Positions 46,149 to 59,335 of a DNA stretch of 64,000 nt are shown one piece after another. The translations under genes and the position numbers were made by a program. The stretch's first letter is position 1, and each line of letters starts with the position of its first letter. Under the pieces are notes generated by a model. That model ran no database searches, had not been told where the DNA came from, and saw only the letters and a program-made list of their open reading frames with translations. Origin of the DNA: Dipteris shenzhenensis (lineage: Eukaryota; Polypodiophyta; Polypodiopsida; Gleicheniales); NCBI GenBank assembly GCA_047967505.1, contig CM106538.1. One strand, written 5' to 3'.

Positions 46149-46890
46149 TGATGTTCATGTGTTGTTCAATGCCATTAATGTCTTATCTCATCTCATTTTA
46201 TTTGAAGTGTAAGTAAAATGACATCTCATATAATTATTGAATGTAAGCTTAAGTGTAATATTGTGCTACTTTTTTAATAGTGAATATCCTATGTCAAGCA
46301 CTTGGTAGCAAATCTTTCACTTTGCTTTAAAAATTACGTATAAAATGTCTCATATCTCGAAGCACAATAATTATACAAGTCAAATTCTAAACCACTATAT
46401 AATTTTCTCTCTTTACTATTATCGTCATCTCCTTTCCAATCTCTCTCATCTATGTTTTCTCATCTTTAGTGCTATCTTCATCTCCTTTCCAATATCTTCT
46501 CCCATTTCTACTCGCACAGTCAGTTCAATTGTCATGATGTTCATGTGTTGCTCAATGCCATCAATGTCTTATCTCATCTCATATTATTTTAAATGTAAGC
46601 TAAAATGTCATCTCATATAATTATTGAATGTAAGTTTAAGTGTAATATTGTGCTACTTTTTAAATTGTGAATATCCTATCCCAATAACTTTATAGAAAAT
46701 ATTTCACTTCAATTAATAATTATATATAAAATGTCTCATATCCCGAAGCACAATAATTATACAAGTCAAATTCTAAACCACTATCATCCATATTGTCTCT
46801 CTCTCTTTATTGTTATCTTCATCTCCTTTCCGATCTCCTTTCCTATTTCTCTCATCTATGTTCTCTTCTATAGTGTTAATCTTCATCATG
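46149..46890 (+). repeat. Tandem repeat of about 385 bp, two units
   Basis: The word ATGATGTTCATGTGTTGYTCAATGCC starts units at about 46149 and 46533. Shared internal text includes GTAAGYTTAAGTGTAATATTGTGCTAC, AAAATGTCTCATATC and CAAATTCTAAACCACTAT. Confidence 0.85.
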
Positions 46891-48863
46891 GATGTTTTTA
46901 TCAAAGGTATATTTATATATTAATATAAAACTCCGACGAAAGTTTATAGAGCTATTTTGGCAGTTCTTCTCTCATATTTCTACTTGCATATTCAGTTCAG
47001 TTCTACTCTCCTATTTCTACTTTCATACTTCTCCTCTCCTATCTCCTCGCTATCTTTTCTTGGCACTCTTTAGTTCTCCCCTCCTATTTCTACTTGCAAA
47101 CATTGCAAATGGAAAAAGCTTTTGCAATTATCAATTTTGTTGAGCTTTCAATCAACAACAACTTATCATGGAATGCCAGGAATAAAAGACATTGAGAGAA
47201 GGGAAAGAGGCAAGGACCATTGACAGAAGATGAGAAAGGTGAGTTTGCTTTGCAGAAGTAGCTTGAGAAGGGAGAGCATGAGAAGATAAGACATTGTAGA
47301 GAAGAGCTATGAAAGTACTCTTCAACAAGAGAAGAGCTTGCACGTCTATTTGAAGAGGTCTTATAAAGTCACGTGTTCTCAGAAATATTTAGCAAACCAA
47401 GCTGAAAGTAGTAGGAATAAACAAGAAGCATTGAAAGAAAGAATGTTTGATTCTTTGTGCATTGTTTTATATTATAATTAAATTGATGAAGATGAAATAA
47501 ATAATGCAGAGGATTGTGTAACCTATGAGATAGAGATGGCAAATACGATGGTAGCATTGTAGCTTATGTCTACTACTATAAGGTGTTTTTGGACACCATA
47601 TGGCTTTGCAATTTACTTGTACTTGTATCCCTCAATTATATCATAAACTACTTTCACAAATATGAAGAACTCTTTTTTTAATGTACTCTAGTTTTAATAA
47701 CATGTCACGTTAGTTTTCTTAATTTGAATTTTCTTTAGCTTACTTTTTGCTTCATAGTTTGTTCCAAGAGCCTCTTTTTTTCCCCATTTTTTATCCAAAA
47801 GTACCTCAAAAAACAAATTTGGACAATGCACCAGTCCAAAATTAATGAAATAGGTGTTCATATTAATTCAGTAGCCATCTACATAGGTCTCTTGTGTCTC
47901 TAATAAGGATCATTCATGAGTGCTCATCAATCTACAATAACGAAAATGTTTAGCATTAATTCCTATAGTAAGCGCACGCATTATCTTCACATTTCATGAT
48001 TCATCATGCTAGCCCTTCCCTACCACATCAAGCTACCATCTGGCCTAAGAGAATCCAACTCTAGAAGGAGGCTCGACGGTAATCTATGCCGCTATAGTTT
48101 AAGCTTGTCTCCATTGTGATGTAAACTTCTTTGGATGTGAAAATATTTTCCTCAATTTTCAGTTTACCCCATCGCAATACATGTTTTCAAGTAGTTTTTA
48201 TTAATTTTAATTTTACTAGTCCCAAAAATTTTGAATGTCAAAACTAGTTGATGGATTTTTACCATGTGCATCAAACAACTTCATCCCTCTTCTAGGAATA
48301 CAGCTCCTTCAAGACACATTCCAATCCATATGCTCATCCAAGCTATTCAGCAAGACTTTTCCCACCTATTAACAAAAATCGTTTACGTTAACTATGGAAT
48401 ACTTCATCTCTCCTTCACTAGTTCTCTTAGAGAAAGCACTTCAGGGTCAAAAACTCCAGAAACTTGCAACGATTTGCATTAAGATAATAAGCCTTGGACA
48501 TCAGTCCTCTCACGTATGGCAAAAGGAATGAGTTGAGGCATGGCAACAATTTTCTAAATCTCAAAATCCCTAGGAAGCCACGCACTTGTCACTTATACTA
48601 AGTCCCTACATGTTCATTTGCCAGCTTCTTAGAATCGCAAGCAACTATTTCAATCCAGTGTCAAGTATCAATGAAAGAGCTTGATTAGTCAAAAACAACA
48701 ATTTAGGGAAGGACTCTTCTATTCAAGGTTGGCAGCATAGGCAATTGATCCCAATGAGCAATGATACAAATATTTTTGTAAGGCAACAAAAAATAGATTC
48801 TAGCATTTAAGCTCGACGTCTCGAATTATACCTTCTTCAAGTATTATTCTAGATTGTGATAGT
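46891..48863. other. AT-rich intergenic, nothing recognised
   Basis: Includes the second copy of the 80-bp repeat shared with 20155-20235 (from about 46883), and short unmatched open frames at 47369-47557 and 48264-48482. No domain motif is visible. Confidence 0.4.
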
Positions 48864-49091
48864 CTCGGGGGGGTCACTATGTATAAACCTTCTATACCAC
48901 GTGCGTTCAAGGCCTATTTCTAAAATCCCTTATCTGTAAATTTTTCATTAATAAAATGTACCCCTTTTCTATACAAATCTGTAATTTTTTCCCAAAATTA
49001 TTTTAAATAGTCCCTTATGTATATTTATTTCTGTATATCCTTCTATTGAACTCACGTGATAGGGTTACATATGATGAGTGACCCCCCCGAG
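48864..49091 (-). mobile_element. hAT-type MITE, intact, inverted relative to 29035
   Basis: 228 bp from CTCGGGGGGGTCACT to AGTGACCCCCCCGAG, the reverse complement of the 29035-29280 family member over most of its length. It is flanked by the perfect 8-bp target duplication GTGATAGT (48856-48863 and 49092-49099). No coding sequence. Confidence 0.93.
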
Positions 49092-49099
49092 GTGATAGT

Positions 49100-50197
49100 T
49101 CCAAACATTTTAATTTTGAAATCTTTGCTTCTCTTCCACTACTCCCCTTGAAAGCTTTTCTAATGATAGTAAAAAATATAAGGCCTGAGTGGAATACAAC
49201 AACTATATGCCAAACATAGCTCATTTTCCTGACATTTCGTGATTTTTGGCAAGCTACAACGGCTAGAATAAAATAACATAGCACCTGAGATTGAGGAGAA
49301 GGGGAAGGACCATGTATGAAGGGGGTGGGGGACCATGTATGAAGGGTATTAAAGAAGAAGGGACGTCTTGAAGGGGGAGAAGGGGAAGGACCACCTGAGA
49401 TTGGGGACAAGGGGAAGGACCCTAACCTGCATTACCTTTAATAAAAACTCCTCCCCTCCCCCATTTATCCCTTACTTTAATCATGACCTTTCCCTCTTCC
49501 TTTTCACCCCTTTCTTTTCTCCACAACTAATTTATAGGAATTTTGATTTAAAGTTCTCCAGGGTCACATATTTGGACTCCATAATTTATATAGTGGCCTA
49601 CAACCTCAAACACATTTGTCTAAGCACACAACCAAATGCAATTAGAGAATGCACAGCTATTTTCAACATGGCCATTATCAAGGTGAAAGAACTAAGAAGC
49701 ATTGAAGATGAGCAGCTAGCTATTTAAAGTCTTTGCACAATGTCTTAATATCATTCTGGCACCATATTGCTCGGGATAGCCTTCACTTAAATCACTTGGA
49801 ACGTTTTGGTTTCCATATCAAGAGAACCACTTGCATTGCACAAACACGTTGGATCCAAACACCTCCATTCAAGCAAGTTGCAGCGAAAACGTACATCGAT
49901 AGGCATGTAAAGTTAAGACTTTTAGAAAGATACCATATTGGCAGCGAGCAATGGAATAATAAATAAAGTGGCCAATATGTTACATTCACAATGGCTTTAT
50001 TAGTAGTCTCAACTGAATTAGAGAAGCATTGTTTGAGAACTGCTGTAATAAGTGACCAGTGTCTCTGCAATCAATGTCTTGCTAGGGAACTCTCCAAGTC
50101 TCCACACTCAAAAGGTGGAGGAGATCTGCATATTACAGACAGAAAAAGTATCCATATCAATGTCACATCGAGCTTTTAACATCCGTATATGCGTCCG
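49100..50197. other. Left flank of the CACTA element, no clear gene
   Basis: A GGAGAAGGGGAAGGACC phrase occurs three times between 49280 and 49420 as small direct repeats. Open frames at 49368-49727 and 49991-50179 have no recognised family. The flank may hold exons of a host gene interrupted by the CACTA element, but I cannot show it. Confidence 0.35.
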
Positions 50198-50200
50198 GTT

Positions 50201-50219
50201 CACAAGGAACTCTAAACCT
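50201..50219 (+). repeat. Left terminal inverted repeat of the CACTA
   Basis: CACAAGGAACTCTAAACCT, the exact reverse complement of 61039-61057. It is preceded by the target duplication GTT. Confidence 0.95.
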
Positions 50220-50720
50220 TTGTCTATATAGTAAAAAAAAGGTATTTTGCTAGATACAAATGAACGTATCTAGCAAAATTCCGGAATAGTAAATTTTGAA
50301 CATTTACTAGATTGTCTTTATAGTAAGTAATTTATTATATAGCAAATGATTAACATTAATTTGCTAGATATACTATATCTAGTAAATTTGTATATAGAAA
50401 AACCAAGGAGTATCTATGTAGATAAGATTTTACTATATGGCGAATCTATATTATAAGTTTACTAGTAAGACTAATTCTAGTAAATTTAGCAATATAGTAA
50501 AACCAAGCATTTTCCATATAGACAAGAATTTACTATATAGTTACGTTTTTACTATATAGCAAATCTATATCCTAAGTTTACTAGTAAGACTAATTCTAGT
50601 AAATTTAGCAATATAGTAAAACTGAGCATTTTTCATATAGACTAGCAAATTTACTTTAGAATGTTACTATATAATAGATTCACTATAGTAACTCTATCTA
50701 TGTAGTAAAAGCTGAGATTG
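50220..50720. repeat. Left subterminal repeat cluster of the CACTA
   Basis: Many copies of ACTATATAG/CTATATAGTAAA and of TTTACTAG. A block of about 80 bp (CTATAT.TAAGTTTACTAGTAAGAC...AATATAGTAAAAC) occurs twice in tandem (about 50440-50515 and 50560-50630). Such clusters are the binding sites of the TNPA-type protein in En/Spm. Confidence 0.85.
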
Positions 50721-51102
50721 ATAAATTTTATATATTACAAAATCAATTTTTACTCACACAATTAAATTTCCATATACATCGTATTAAAAAATGTAAAGTG
50801 ACATTTAGAATGAATTAAAGATAACTGCATAATCAAGATGTAGAATGCAAACTCATCTTCAAAGAAAGAAAGAAACAACTAGTTACTAAGAAACTTTATA
50901 AAAATATTAAACAACATGAATACTTGCATACTTATTGGACATCAAGAAACAAAAATAGAGTTCATCCAATTGTTCAAAATGCACATGTATCATTCCGATA
51001 CATGTACATCATTAAGACTGAATTATTCATCCAATTGTTCAAAATGCATCCAATTGTTCATCCAAAAATAGAGTTCATCCAATTGTTCTAAATGCACACA
51101 TG

Positions 51103-53130
51103 TCATTCCGATACATGTACATCATCAAGACTCAAAATGTGGTCTTCATGCTTCTTTACAATAACTTTTTTTTCTAAAACTAGCCAATCCACTATAGCTT
51201 TCCTCATTGCAGGCAAGCTATGCTCAGTTTTGTGTCCATGGAAAGTAGGGTCTCTTTTGATAATGTTGTAGTTAGTCTTTAGAGACGCATACATTTCATT
51301 AATAGTATGTATCTCTAAAAACTTCAAGAGAATTGTCTCTTGATCCTCTTCACAAAATTCATCAACCTGAAAGAAGCAATAAAAAAATATTATAATCCTT
51401 GTTTACTAATTTATAAAAAGAAGAATGCATCATATTTAAAAAAAGAGCTTACTTGAGAAGACATATCAACACAAAAATCGAGGTCCTTCTCGACATGGAT
51501 GGCATTAAGCTCCTATGAAAGGAAAACAAGTAGTAAAGAGTAATCTTTTATATAACGTAAAATGGAAACCAACTACCAAATATGTATGCATGATTTTACA
51601 TGTAAGATATATGATTTAAAGTAGAAAAACTAAAATAATAAATACCTTCAGTCTTTGTTGCTTTTTAGCAGCTTTACTTGCCTTCATTTTTTGCATGTTT
51701 TTTTTCATCTTCTCACTCCACTTTAAAGAAGAATAAATATTAAGTTCTAGATTCCCATGTGAGACAAACGAAAAAAAACGATGCATAAGAATTAACATTA
51801 AACCCGTTATAAAGAGGTATAATGTATACCTTTGGTGTGCGCTTGCTCTTTCTTGCAATTGACATATCCTCAGGATTTAGCGAAGTCTCATGAACGCAAG
51901 TTTGATTCAAATCCTCAACCTAAATCATTAAAAAATACTAATTAGATATCCATATTAAACTCAACTGATATAATATAAAATGGCAACGATAATCAATTTT
52001 CCAACCTGTTCTGTCTCTTGCAATCACTCCATGAAAGATTTAGATGCTGAAAAATGATGATCTTCAGTCGTTGCTAACTCTTGTGGCATTTCTGGGCAAT
52101 AAACACCTTCTCCTACCTAACAAAGATTACATAATTCTTATAAACAAATTCACAAGAAAATAAGTATAAATTACAATGTATGTGAAATATGTGATACAAA
52201 CCTGAACCAACATTTCACTACCGTGTTCCAAGTCATATTGACATGGAGCATGATCCTCTATAGATGCAGCTACTATAAGTTGTTCTTCCTCCTATCATCA
52301 TTATAATAAAATGCTCAAGAATTAACACATGTATAATGACTTAAACGTATAGAAGGGAAATACAAATTTGAAAATAAATCATCAAACTTACATATCCCTG
52401 CAAAACTTGTTCTTCTTTCTCAAATAATGCACCAATTGTTTCCTGCAATAATTATAATATAGTGAATTTATTTAAATATAAAAGAAGAACATAATAGACA
52501 ATTTGCATTATGAAGAAAGATATTACCATAGAAGATCCCACTGAAGAGCCCGCAGAAGAGGTGATGCTTTTTCTTTTTTTGTACTTTCGGCTTGCTTGCA
52601 TTGTTCGAACATAGTACATATAAACATCTTCTTACTTCCAAAAGTATGTAGCTCCGGGAAACTTAAGTGGCAAAATTTGATCATAGTTATCTTGAATAAA
52701 ATCCTTGATTTTTTGTTGTTCATCTTTATTGTGCCGTAAATCCATAATAATCTCATTATTTTTGACCCACAACTGCACTGTACGATGGTTTTTACAGTAA
52801 GTCACATTTTGGTTATCCCTGCAATGGCGTAGTAAAAAATCCCTTCCATAGAGCATGCCACACTCACGATCTGCCAACTTTGGGGGTCGAAAAATTTGAT
52901 CATAAGTAGGAACCTCTAGCAAAGATACATCACCACTATTTGTTTGCATTGTGCATCGTTGAGGCATTTTGGACATCTCTTTACTCATGGAGCTTACCAC
53001 ATGCAATCTTTTTGAAGAGCTAGTATTATTTCCCTTTAGCTGCTCTATGGTTTTTTGTAGTTGAGAGTAGTTTCCAATAAGGATTCCAAATTCGGTACAT
53101 CGGGAGAAGACATAATAAACTCTAGCCTGA
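51103..53130 (-). CDS. Second CACTA gene, TNPA-like, multi-exon
   Basis: On the minus strand a coiled-coil-prone start (NYSQLQKTIEQLKGNN, about 53080-53040) leads into 52632-53006 (PTYDQIFRPPKLADRECGMLYGRDFLLRHC...WVKNNEIIMDLRHNKDEQQKIKDFI). Next come a basic stretch (KYKKRKS), several short exons rich in Glu (52430-51860), a lysine-rich exon (WSEKMKKNMQKMKASKAAKKQQRLK, 51730-51650) and a last exon with EEDQETILLKFLEIHTINEMY...LSLDDVHVSE ending at 51103. In En/Spm the second gene encodes a DNA-binding protein that recognises the subterminal repeats; position, exon pattern and basic segments fit that role. No family domain is recognised, and exon borders are only inferred from open stretches ended by GT and AG. 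Confidence 0.45.
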
Positions 53131-53324
53131 ACAACAATTCAATAAAACCATAAGGCTTAGCAAAAAAATTTAAAAAAATAGCTAGTATTTGTTTTTACAA
53201 TAAGAATATTTCTTCTATTTAAGAAAAGAGCATTATAAGTAATAAACGAAAAAGAATAATTATTCTTACTTGTTCTCGCTTGCATGAAAATGCATCATGC
53301 ATACCCAATGATATCATGGTATTA

Positions 53325-56300
53325 TTATGATATCCAAACCATAGGTAAATAAGAAGTTTCACCATTAGATGACACTACTCTCCTCTTACTGATAACTGCC
53401 CATCCTGGTACTATTATGATGCAACAGTTCCAGTCCCTCCAAAAGCTCTCTTCATTATCAACCTTCCATGTGTTCTCATGCGTGTGATCTTGTTTCAGCC
53501 ATGCTAGCATGATTTGCTTCCTTTCATAATCAACTGCTCTTATCACAGCATGTAGGAATTGACTATTCAAATCACTAACATCAATGCGTGCTAGCACAAC
53601 ATCATCATGTTCCAACCAAGGAGGCACACAACCAACTTAACCTATTTTCAATAGCCGCGTTCTTTGAGCCAAGTCTTTTGTTTCATATGCAATAAGTTTA
53701 CTACTAATACTAGGCAAAGGCATAAACTTATGCAACAAAGAACTTATGGATCTTATACAATCCCAATAGTATGGAAGACGTTGAGCTTGTAATACACTCA
53801 TTCCTGTTACTGGGTCTATCAACAAATGCTCCTTGTCATTTATCATTGTAATGCATTGCTTATAGTACTCTGCACTAAAAAAAACCATATACTCTCCATC
53901 CCATTGTATAGAGAAAAACTCCCTAATGTGTGCCTTCCAATGACCTACACTTTCCGTTGCATCGTTTCCATCCACTCTTACCACTACATCATCTCCAACC
54001 TTATAAATATCACCATTATAAAAGACCTTTTGATATATTGTGACATGACGTCCTTGAAGAAAACCCACTTCAGTAGACCAAAGTTGTTCAAGATACTTTT
54101 GTTCTTCTTGAGAGAGCAATCGATGTACTCTTCTCTTCCTTGTTATTGGAATGCCTTTTAGTTTCATCATTTTGCAGCAAGGAAGATTTCCATTATGCAT
54201 GACAAGAACTCTCCAAATATCCTTAGCTTTCATGATTGAAGAAACCTCTAAAAGTCCAAACTCATGTATTGAATGACATGATGGACTTTCTTGATTGGTT
54301 GTTTCATAACCATCAGGGAGATAAATAGATCCATGTACCTCCATTAACAACCTTTCATGTGGCATGAGACCATCCATTTCTTCTTGCATGGTACTAAAAA
54401 CCTTAGTAAAATGGGTTCTCATATAGAAGTGAGCATATGTTACTTCATTATTTCGATTATTGGTATTGACACCCACATAAGATGAAACCAGGCGTTCAAA
54501 TAGATAGCACCAAAATACATCATGAATCCCATGTCTATAAACATCATCTAATATTTCCGCATTGCCTGTAAACATAAGAGAATTTGGTTAGACTACACCA
54601 AAGATACAAAAGGAACACTAGTCATCAAATGTTCAACAAGTTTACATCTAGTAAGATGGTATACGAACCTGCAACATGCTCTAATGGTGAAGAATTTGCT
54701 CCCAATGACTCTTCTTTTTTTACTCTCCAAGCAAGGAGTAAAGCACGTACTGTTTTCATAGTTTCCTTTGACCAACCATTGTCACAGCTATAATTATAGA
54801 AACTATGTGCAATATCAATCAACAAAATACCCAAGTCATGTAAGTGCTTCGGAATACCTTCTATTTTGTTTAAGATATATGGTAGGCACCATTGCATAAA
54901 CTTTTGGTTCTCCTCAGCCTTAAAGCTTTCATGATGCTTACTTGGAACATGTGGCCATCGCCCATACCAAATAGATGAAGGCGCAATCTTACTTACTACC
55001 TCAACACAAGAGTCTATCGCTCTTTTGGTCTCATTGGTTGATGCTCTCATGAGTGAAGTGATATATTTGCTAAAAACATTCAAGGAAAAAACATGCATTG
55101 CATCATATACTAAGTCCAATGATAAATTAAAACCATAGAGATCATATAACCTCCATAGTATGGACTCTCCAGATAATCCAGCAGTCTTTAGTATTCCTTC
55201 TCGTTCTACTTGTGTGAAGGCTTTTCTTGATTGTGACAAGGCCTCGACCATTTCAGCCAAAGAGCGTTTGGGAGGTGGGTACCTAGCTTGAAACCTGTTA
55301 CCATCATACACATATCTCCCTTGAAATGAAGGATTAGTAACATCTAGAGTGGCTTGAGCTTTATCCCTTCGACAAAATGATTGTCCACCATCTTTGAATA
55401 AACATATCTTGCACTGGGCTGGATGATCTCCACCAGTGACCATCATCAACATTGCACGAAGATTGCATAGTTTAGTCTTACCAAAGGAAACATCAAATAT
55501 TTGTTCCACGGGATAGTTGTAAAACACATCAATCCCCTTGATGAAAAGTTGTTCTAGTTCATCAATAAGAGGCCGCAAGAATGTGCTAAAGGTATCACTT
55601 GAGTTTCGAATTATTTTCTTGCAACTAAATGGTATAAACAATACTGGTAGAACTCCAATTATGGAGCTCTTTCCACCATTTAAAACCATAATTTCAACAG
55701 CACCACAATCCTTTTGGGTGGTTCGAGAAGCTTGAAAACCATCCCAATGGAGAAGAAGTGCAAAGTTTCGAGGATCACCCTGTGATTAAAATACTTGTTA
55801 ATATAATATCTTTTAATACATATGACAAAGAGAGCACAGTTATAAACCAAAGAGAAGAAGTTATATTCGTTTTATAAAGAAATGTATACCTTGCATGATT
55901 TCTTTTTGCACTTGTTGGAAAAGCGGCACTGCTTACATACAAGCTCGTACTCTTGTGTCCCTTCATTCATCCTCTTTTTAAAACCTCTGAGAAACATGAT
56001 GTTGGATATGTGGTATACACTTTGTTGCATTTGGGGTTTCCACAAACCATTGGCAGCTCATATTCAGCATTCGGATTCCAAAAGTCTTGCACCTCACGAC
56101 ATTTTGATCCGTCCCAAAATTCACATATACTATCTGGTTGTGCATTTATTTCCTCTCCCAACCACCTTTCCTTTCTACGCCACATATTTAGTAAATCATG
56201 ACAATTTGTTTTACTCTTGACTAGGAGCTCTAGTTGCTTACCGATAGGCAAGTAGTCAAATGCTAGCAAATCCTTCCTTGGCTTATTACATTTTTTACAC

Positions 56301-57241
56301 TTCTCACAACATGTAGAACAATCACGTTTAAAGATTCTCTTCCTTGCATTCTCGTGACAAGAACATAGTATTGCATTTCCAGCATACACATCCTCTTCAC
56401 TAGGTTGAAGAAGCTCAATATCATGTCGATTATCATCTGGACCGATACATAGTTTGTAGCGTTGAGATTGAATCATACCAAGTCCATTGAACATAGAGTT
56501 TAGTTGCTCCCAACAAGCAGGAACTCTTATTCCATCAAGGGTGCCATCCCATGATTTTGGTAGTTGTACCAAGAGTTTACTCAAGCTTGGTTTCTTGCAT
56601 TTTCCACTTCTACCTACTCTTCTTCCACCCATGTCTCCAAACAAGAGCTCAAGCATTTTATCTTGGGCCTTGATTGGTATTTGATGCTCATCCCATAAAG
56701 CTTGGAACTCAATTATCTTCTCTAGTATTTGATTGCATAGCGAGGGTCCTTGCAATTCATCAACACTAGCAAAGGCTATAGGGGGGTCAATCGGCTCATC
56801 ATTGAGGTCATGCAATTCATTTTCATTAGTCTCATCATGAAGATCTTGTGATACATTTTCATTTGTATCACCTTGTTCGAGGAACCCCAAGTGCGTACCC
56901 AAGCCTTCGTATCTATGCCTCAATTGTTGGTGTAAAACATAAGTTGACGGAGCCACATGTCATCCACCCTGACAATATGTGAGACAACTACAAAAAACCC
57001 TTCTTCGTTCCATCACCCTAGAAGACGTATTCATCTCCCTTGCTTGTTCTACATGAGATGGCATCCGCTCTTCACTCTCAATTTGAACTTCTCTTTGCTG
57101 AATCGGATGCACATTTCCAGATAAGTCATGGTTGCAATGCTCATAGTAGGTGCTTCTACTAATAAGCTGCCACCCTTGAGGGGTATGGGCACACCTATAG
57201 TTGCAAGTACACCTTCTCAAATTGCTTGAGGAACTTGCCAT
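53325..57241 (-). CDS. CACTA transposase, TNP2-like, three exons, probably damaged
   Basis: Starts at MASSSSNLRRCTC, whose Cys-rich C-T-C...C start with QGWQLISRSTYYEHC is typical of TNP2 proteins. Exon 1 runs to 55890 with Cys clusters (CSTCCEKCKKCNKP; CKQCRFSNKCKKKSC). A 110-bp GT-AG intron (55780-55889) follows. Exon 2 starts GDPRNFALLLHWDGFQ and holds the conserved core: VLPVLFIPF, TFSTFLRPLIDELEQLF.KGI, RAMLMMVTGGDHPAQCKICLFKDGG, and LSLDLVYDAMHVFSLN with the D..H signature. Intron 2 is 54566-54668. Exon 3 (GNAEILDDVYRHG...) carries DVYRHGIHDVFWCYLFERL and, near 53850-54010, a BAH-like stretch (YKVGDDVVVRVDG...HWKAHIREFFSIQ...MVFFSAEYY). In-frame TGA at 56960, a frame change near 55974 and TAA at 53637 interrupt it. 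The last part (53627-53325) stays open in the same frame. Confidence 0.8.
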
Positions 57242-57499
57242 CTGAAACTCAATCAAAGGATGTAACACCATTAGAGGATGAAACACCATGACATATAAAG
57301 TGCATGACATTGAAGAATAGAGCATGGATATGTAAGCATTGAAGCATAGAGTAGAAGTGCATGAGCCATGCAAGCATCTATAACCTATTAACAATCGACA
57401 ACTCTTGCTTATGTGGCACAAGGTATATGATGGAGCTAACTTAGATCGAGTAGAGACCAAGATATATAACTTAGCTAACATACGTAGGACTAACATACG

Positions 57500-58229
57500 G
57501 ATGAAACACCATTAGAGGAAGAAACACAACTAACACATAGATAATGTGTTTAGACATGATACAATATGTAAGACATAATACAAGCATAAAGAAAATCCTA
57601 AACCCCACTTGCATTTGACCTACATAGCAAAAACTTATAGATAAGTAACATAGCATGGCATAATATAACACAAGTATATAAGCGTAATATAAGAACACAA
57701 GTATATAAGCGTAATATAAGAACACAATTATAACATAATCATAGCATAATGTGAAGAACTTAAGAATAGTACATCATAGCATAATATAAGAACCAACTCA
57801 TACTCCCTAATTTGTTTCTTTCTTCAAGAAGGTAACAAAAAAATTCAAGATCTATACATATTTATTTTAGAGATAATCAAGAAACAAATTAAATCTTTAC
57901 AAGATAATCAAGAAATAAATTAAATCTACATTGCAACGCAAGTAAGGAGATAAAGCATTTGTCCAACCTGGAGGATTAGTAGATCAAACGCGTAGAGTGG
58001 TCCTCGTAGCGCAACCACTAATCAATAGAATGAGGATATACCCTGCAATACAAGCACAAAAGAATTGCTTGGCTTCTGCCTTCTGCTTCCATGACCTTCA
58101 AGACTGAATCAAACGTTTTGGAGCTAGGCATGAAGGTGACAAAGTTCTAAACATAGAACCTACCTACAACAACGAATAGTTTTGGAAGCATATAGGTGAT
58201 TCAATAGGCTATACGTTCAAACATCGGCA
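57500..58229. other. CACTA internal non-coding region
   Basis: AT-rich stretch upstream of the transposase with GTATATAAGCGTAATATAAGAACACAA repeated at about 57667-57725. No gene is seen; the transposase promoter is likely to lie here. Confidence 0.45.
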
Positions 58230-58695
58230 TTGGATGCACTTCATACTTATCAAGATCATGGAAACCACTTGCCTTAAGACCCCTGTCATTTTTGGTACCC
58301 ATCAAATAAGTTCACATACCAATGTCTTAGGCCGATCCGTATTTTTCCTTCACGTACGTACCATGCACATGGAAATTTGGGCATTTGACCTTCCTGACCA
58401 GACATACAATTTTGGATGAACTTCATACTTGTCAAGATCATGGACACCACTTGCCTTAAGACCCTTGTCAAGTTTGGTACCAATCGGACAAGTTCACATA
58501 TCAATGTCGTAGGCCAATTCGTATTTCTCCTTCACGTGCATACCATGCACATGGAATTTGGGGCATTTGACCTTCTCGACCGGACATACGATGTCGGATG
58601 CACTTCATACTTGGTAAGATCATGGAACCCACTTGCCTTAAGACCCTTGTTAATTTTGGTAACCATCGGATAAGGTCACATATCAATGTCCTTGC
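58230..58695. repeat. Three tandem units of about 181 bp inside the CACTA
   Basis: Units start at CTTCATACTT (58240, 58421, 58603) and share ATCATGGA.ACCACTTGCCTTAAGACCC, TTTTGGTACC, and GTACCATGCACATGGAA..TTGGGCATTTGACC. The third unit is cut short near 58695. The small open frames in both directions are by-products. Confidence 0.88.
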
Positions 58696-58984
58696 TTTGA
58701 TTGGATTCAATTTGATTAAATTGAGTGCATGTAGAGATTTGAATAGAATGAGTGGCTCCTCTTATTTGAAGGCATTCTGTTTTAGACTAATTTTTGTAGT
58801 TCCCTTGAATTTACATCAAATTATATACTATGGAATCCAATGTTAATATGATTTGGTTCAATAATGTCTGCATCACCTAATGTGGTTACATATTCTTATG
58901 TATAATTTCACTTTTGTTTTGCCATAACAATATACCATATATCGTATCCTAATGCTATTATTTCATTTTAATTATGGTGGCAAC

Positions 58985-59335
58985 TCGTGGCTAATGTGAC
59001 ACCAAGCATGCTAATGATGTGGCATCAATGGGGATGATGATGTCTCATGCTCTAGCCTCATGTGACAGCATGAGGTGGTAGTGATAAGTGAGGTGGCAAG
59101 GTGATGTGGCAGCATGAGGTGGTGGTGATGAGTTGGCAATGATGAGGTGGTGGTATGAGGTGGCACTTGAGTGATGATGTGGCACCTAGGGTGTCTCTGA
59201 TGTGGCTTCATGAGGTGGCAGACGTGGTTGATGTGGCACCATGAGTGGGGGTGAGTGGGAGGTGGCATAGGGTGAGGTGGCAAGTCAAACATGGTCAAGA
59301 TGGCTCACATGGCATGGTGATGAGGCAAAATTAAT
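58985..59335. repeat. GATGTGGCA/GAGGTGGCA degenerate short repeat
   Basis: Dozens of GATGTGGCA-, GAGGTGGC- and CATGAGGTGG-type words with irregular spacing. Similar words occur at 100-420. The minus strand reads as His/Pro-rich text, which I do not regard as a protein. Confidence 0.7.

Noticed and set aside
59011-59298. His/Pro-rich minus-strand protein inside the CACTA
   Set aside because: Produced by the GATGTGGCA/GAGGTGGCA repeat; no conservation of a frame across indels.
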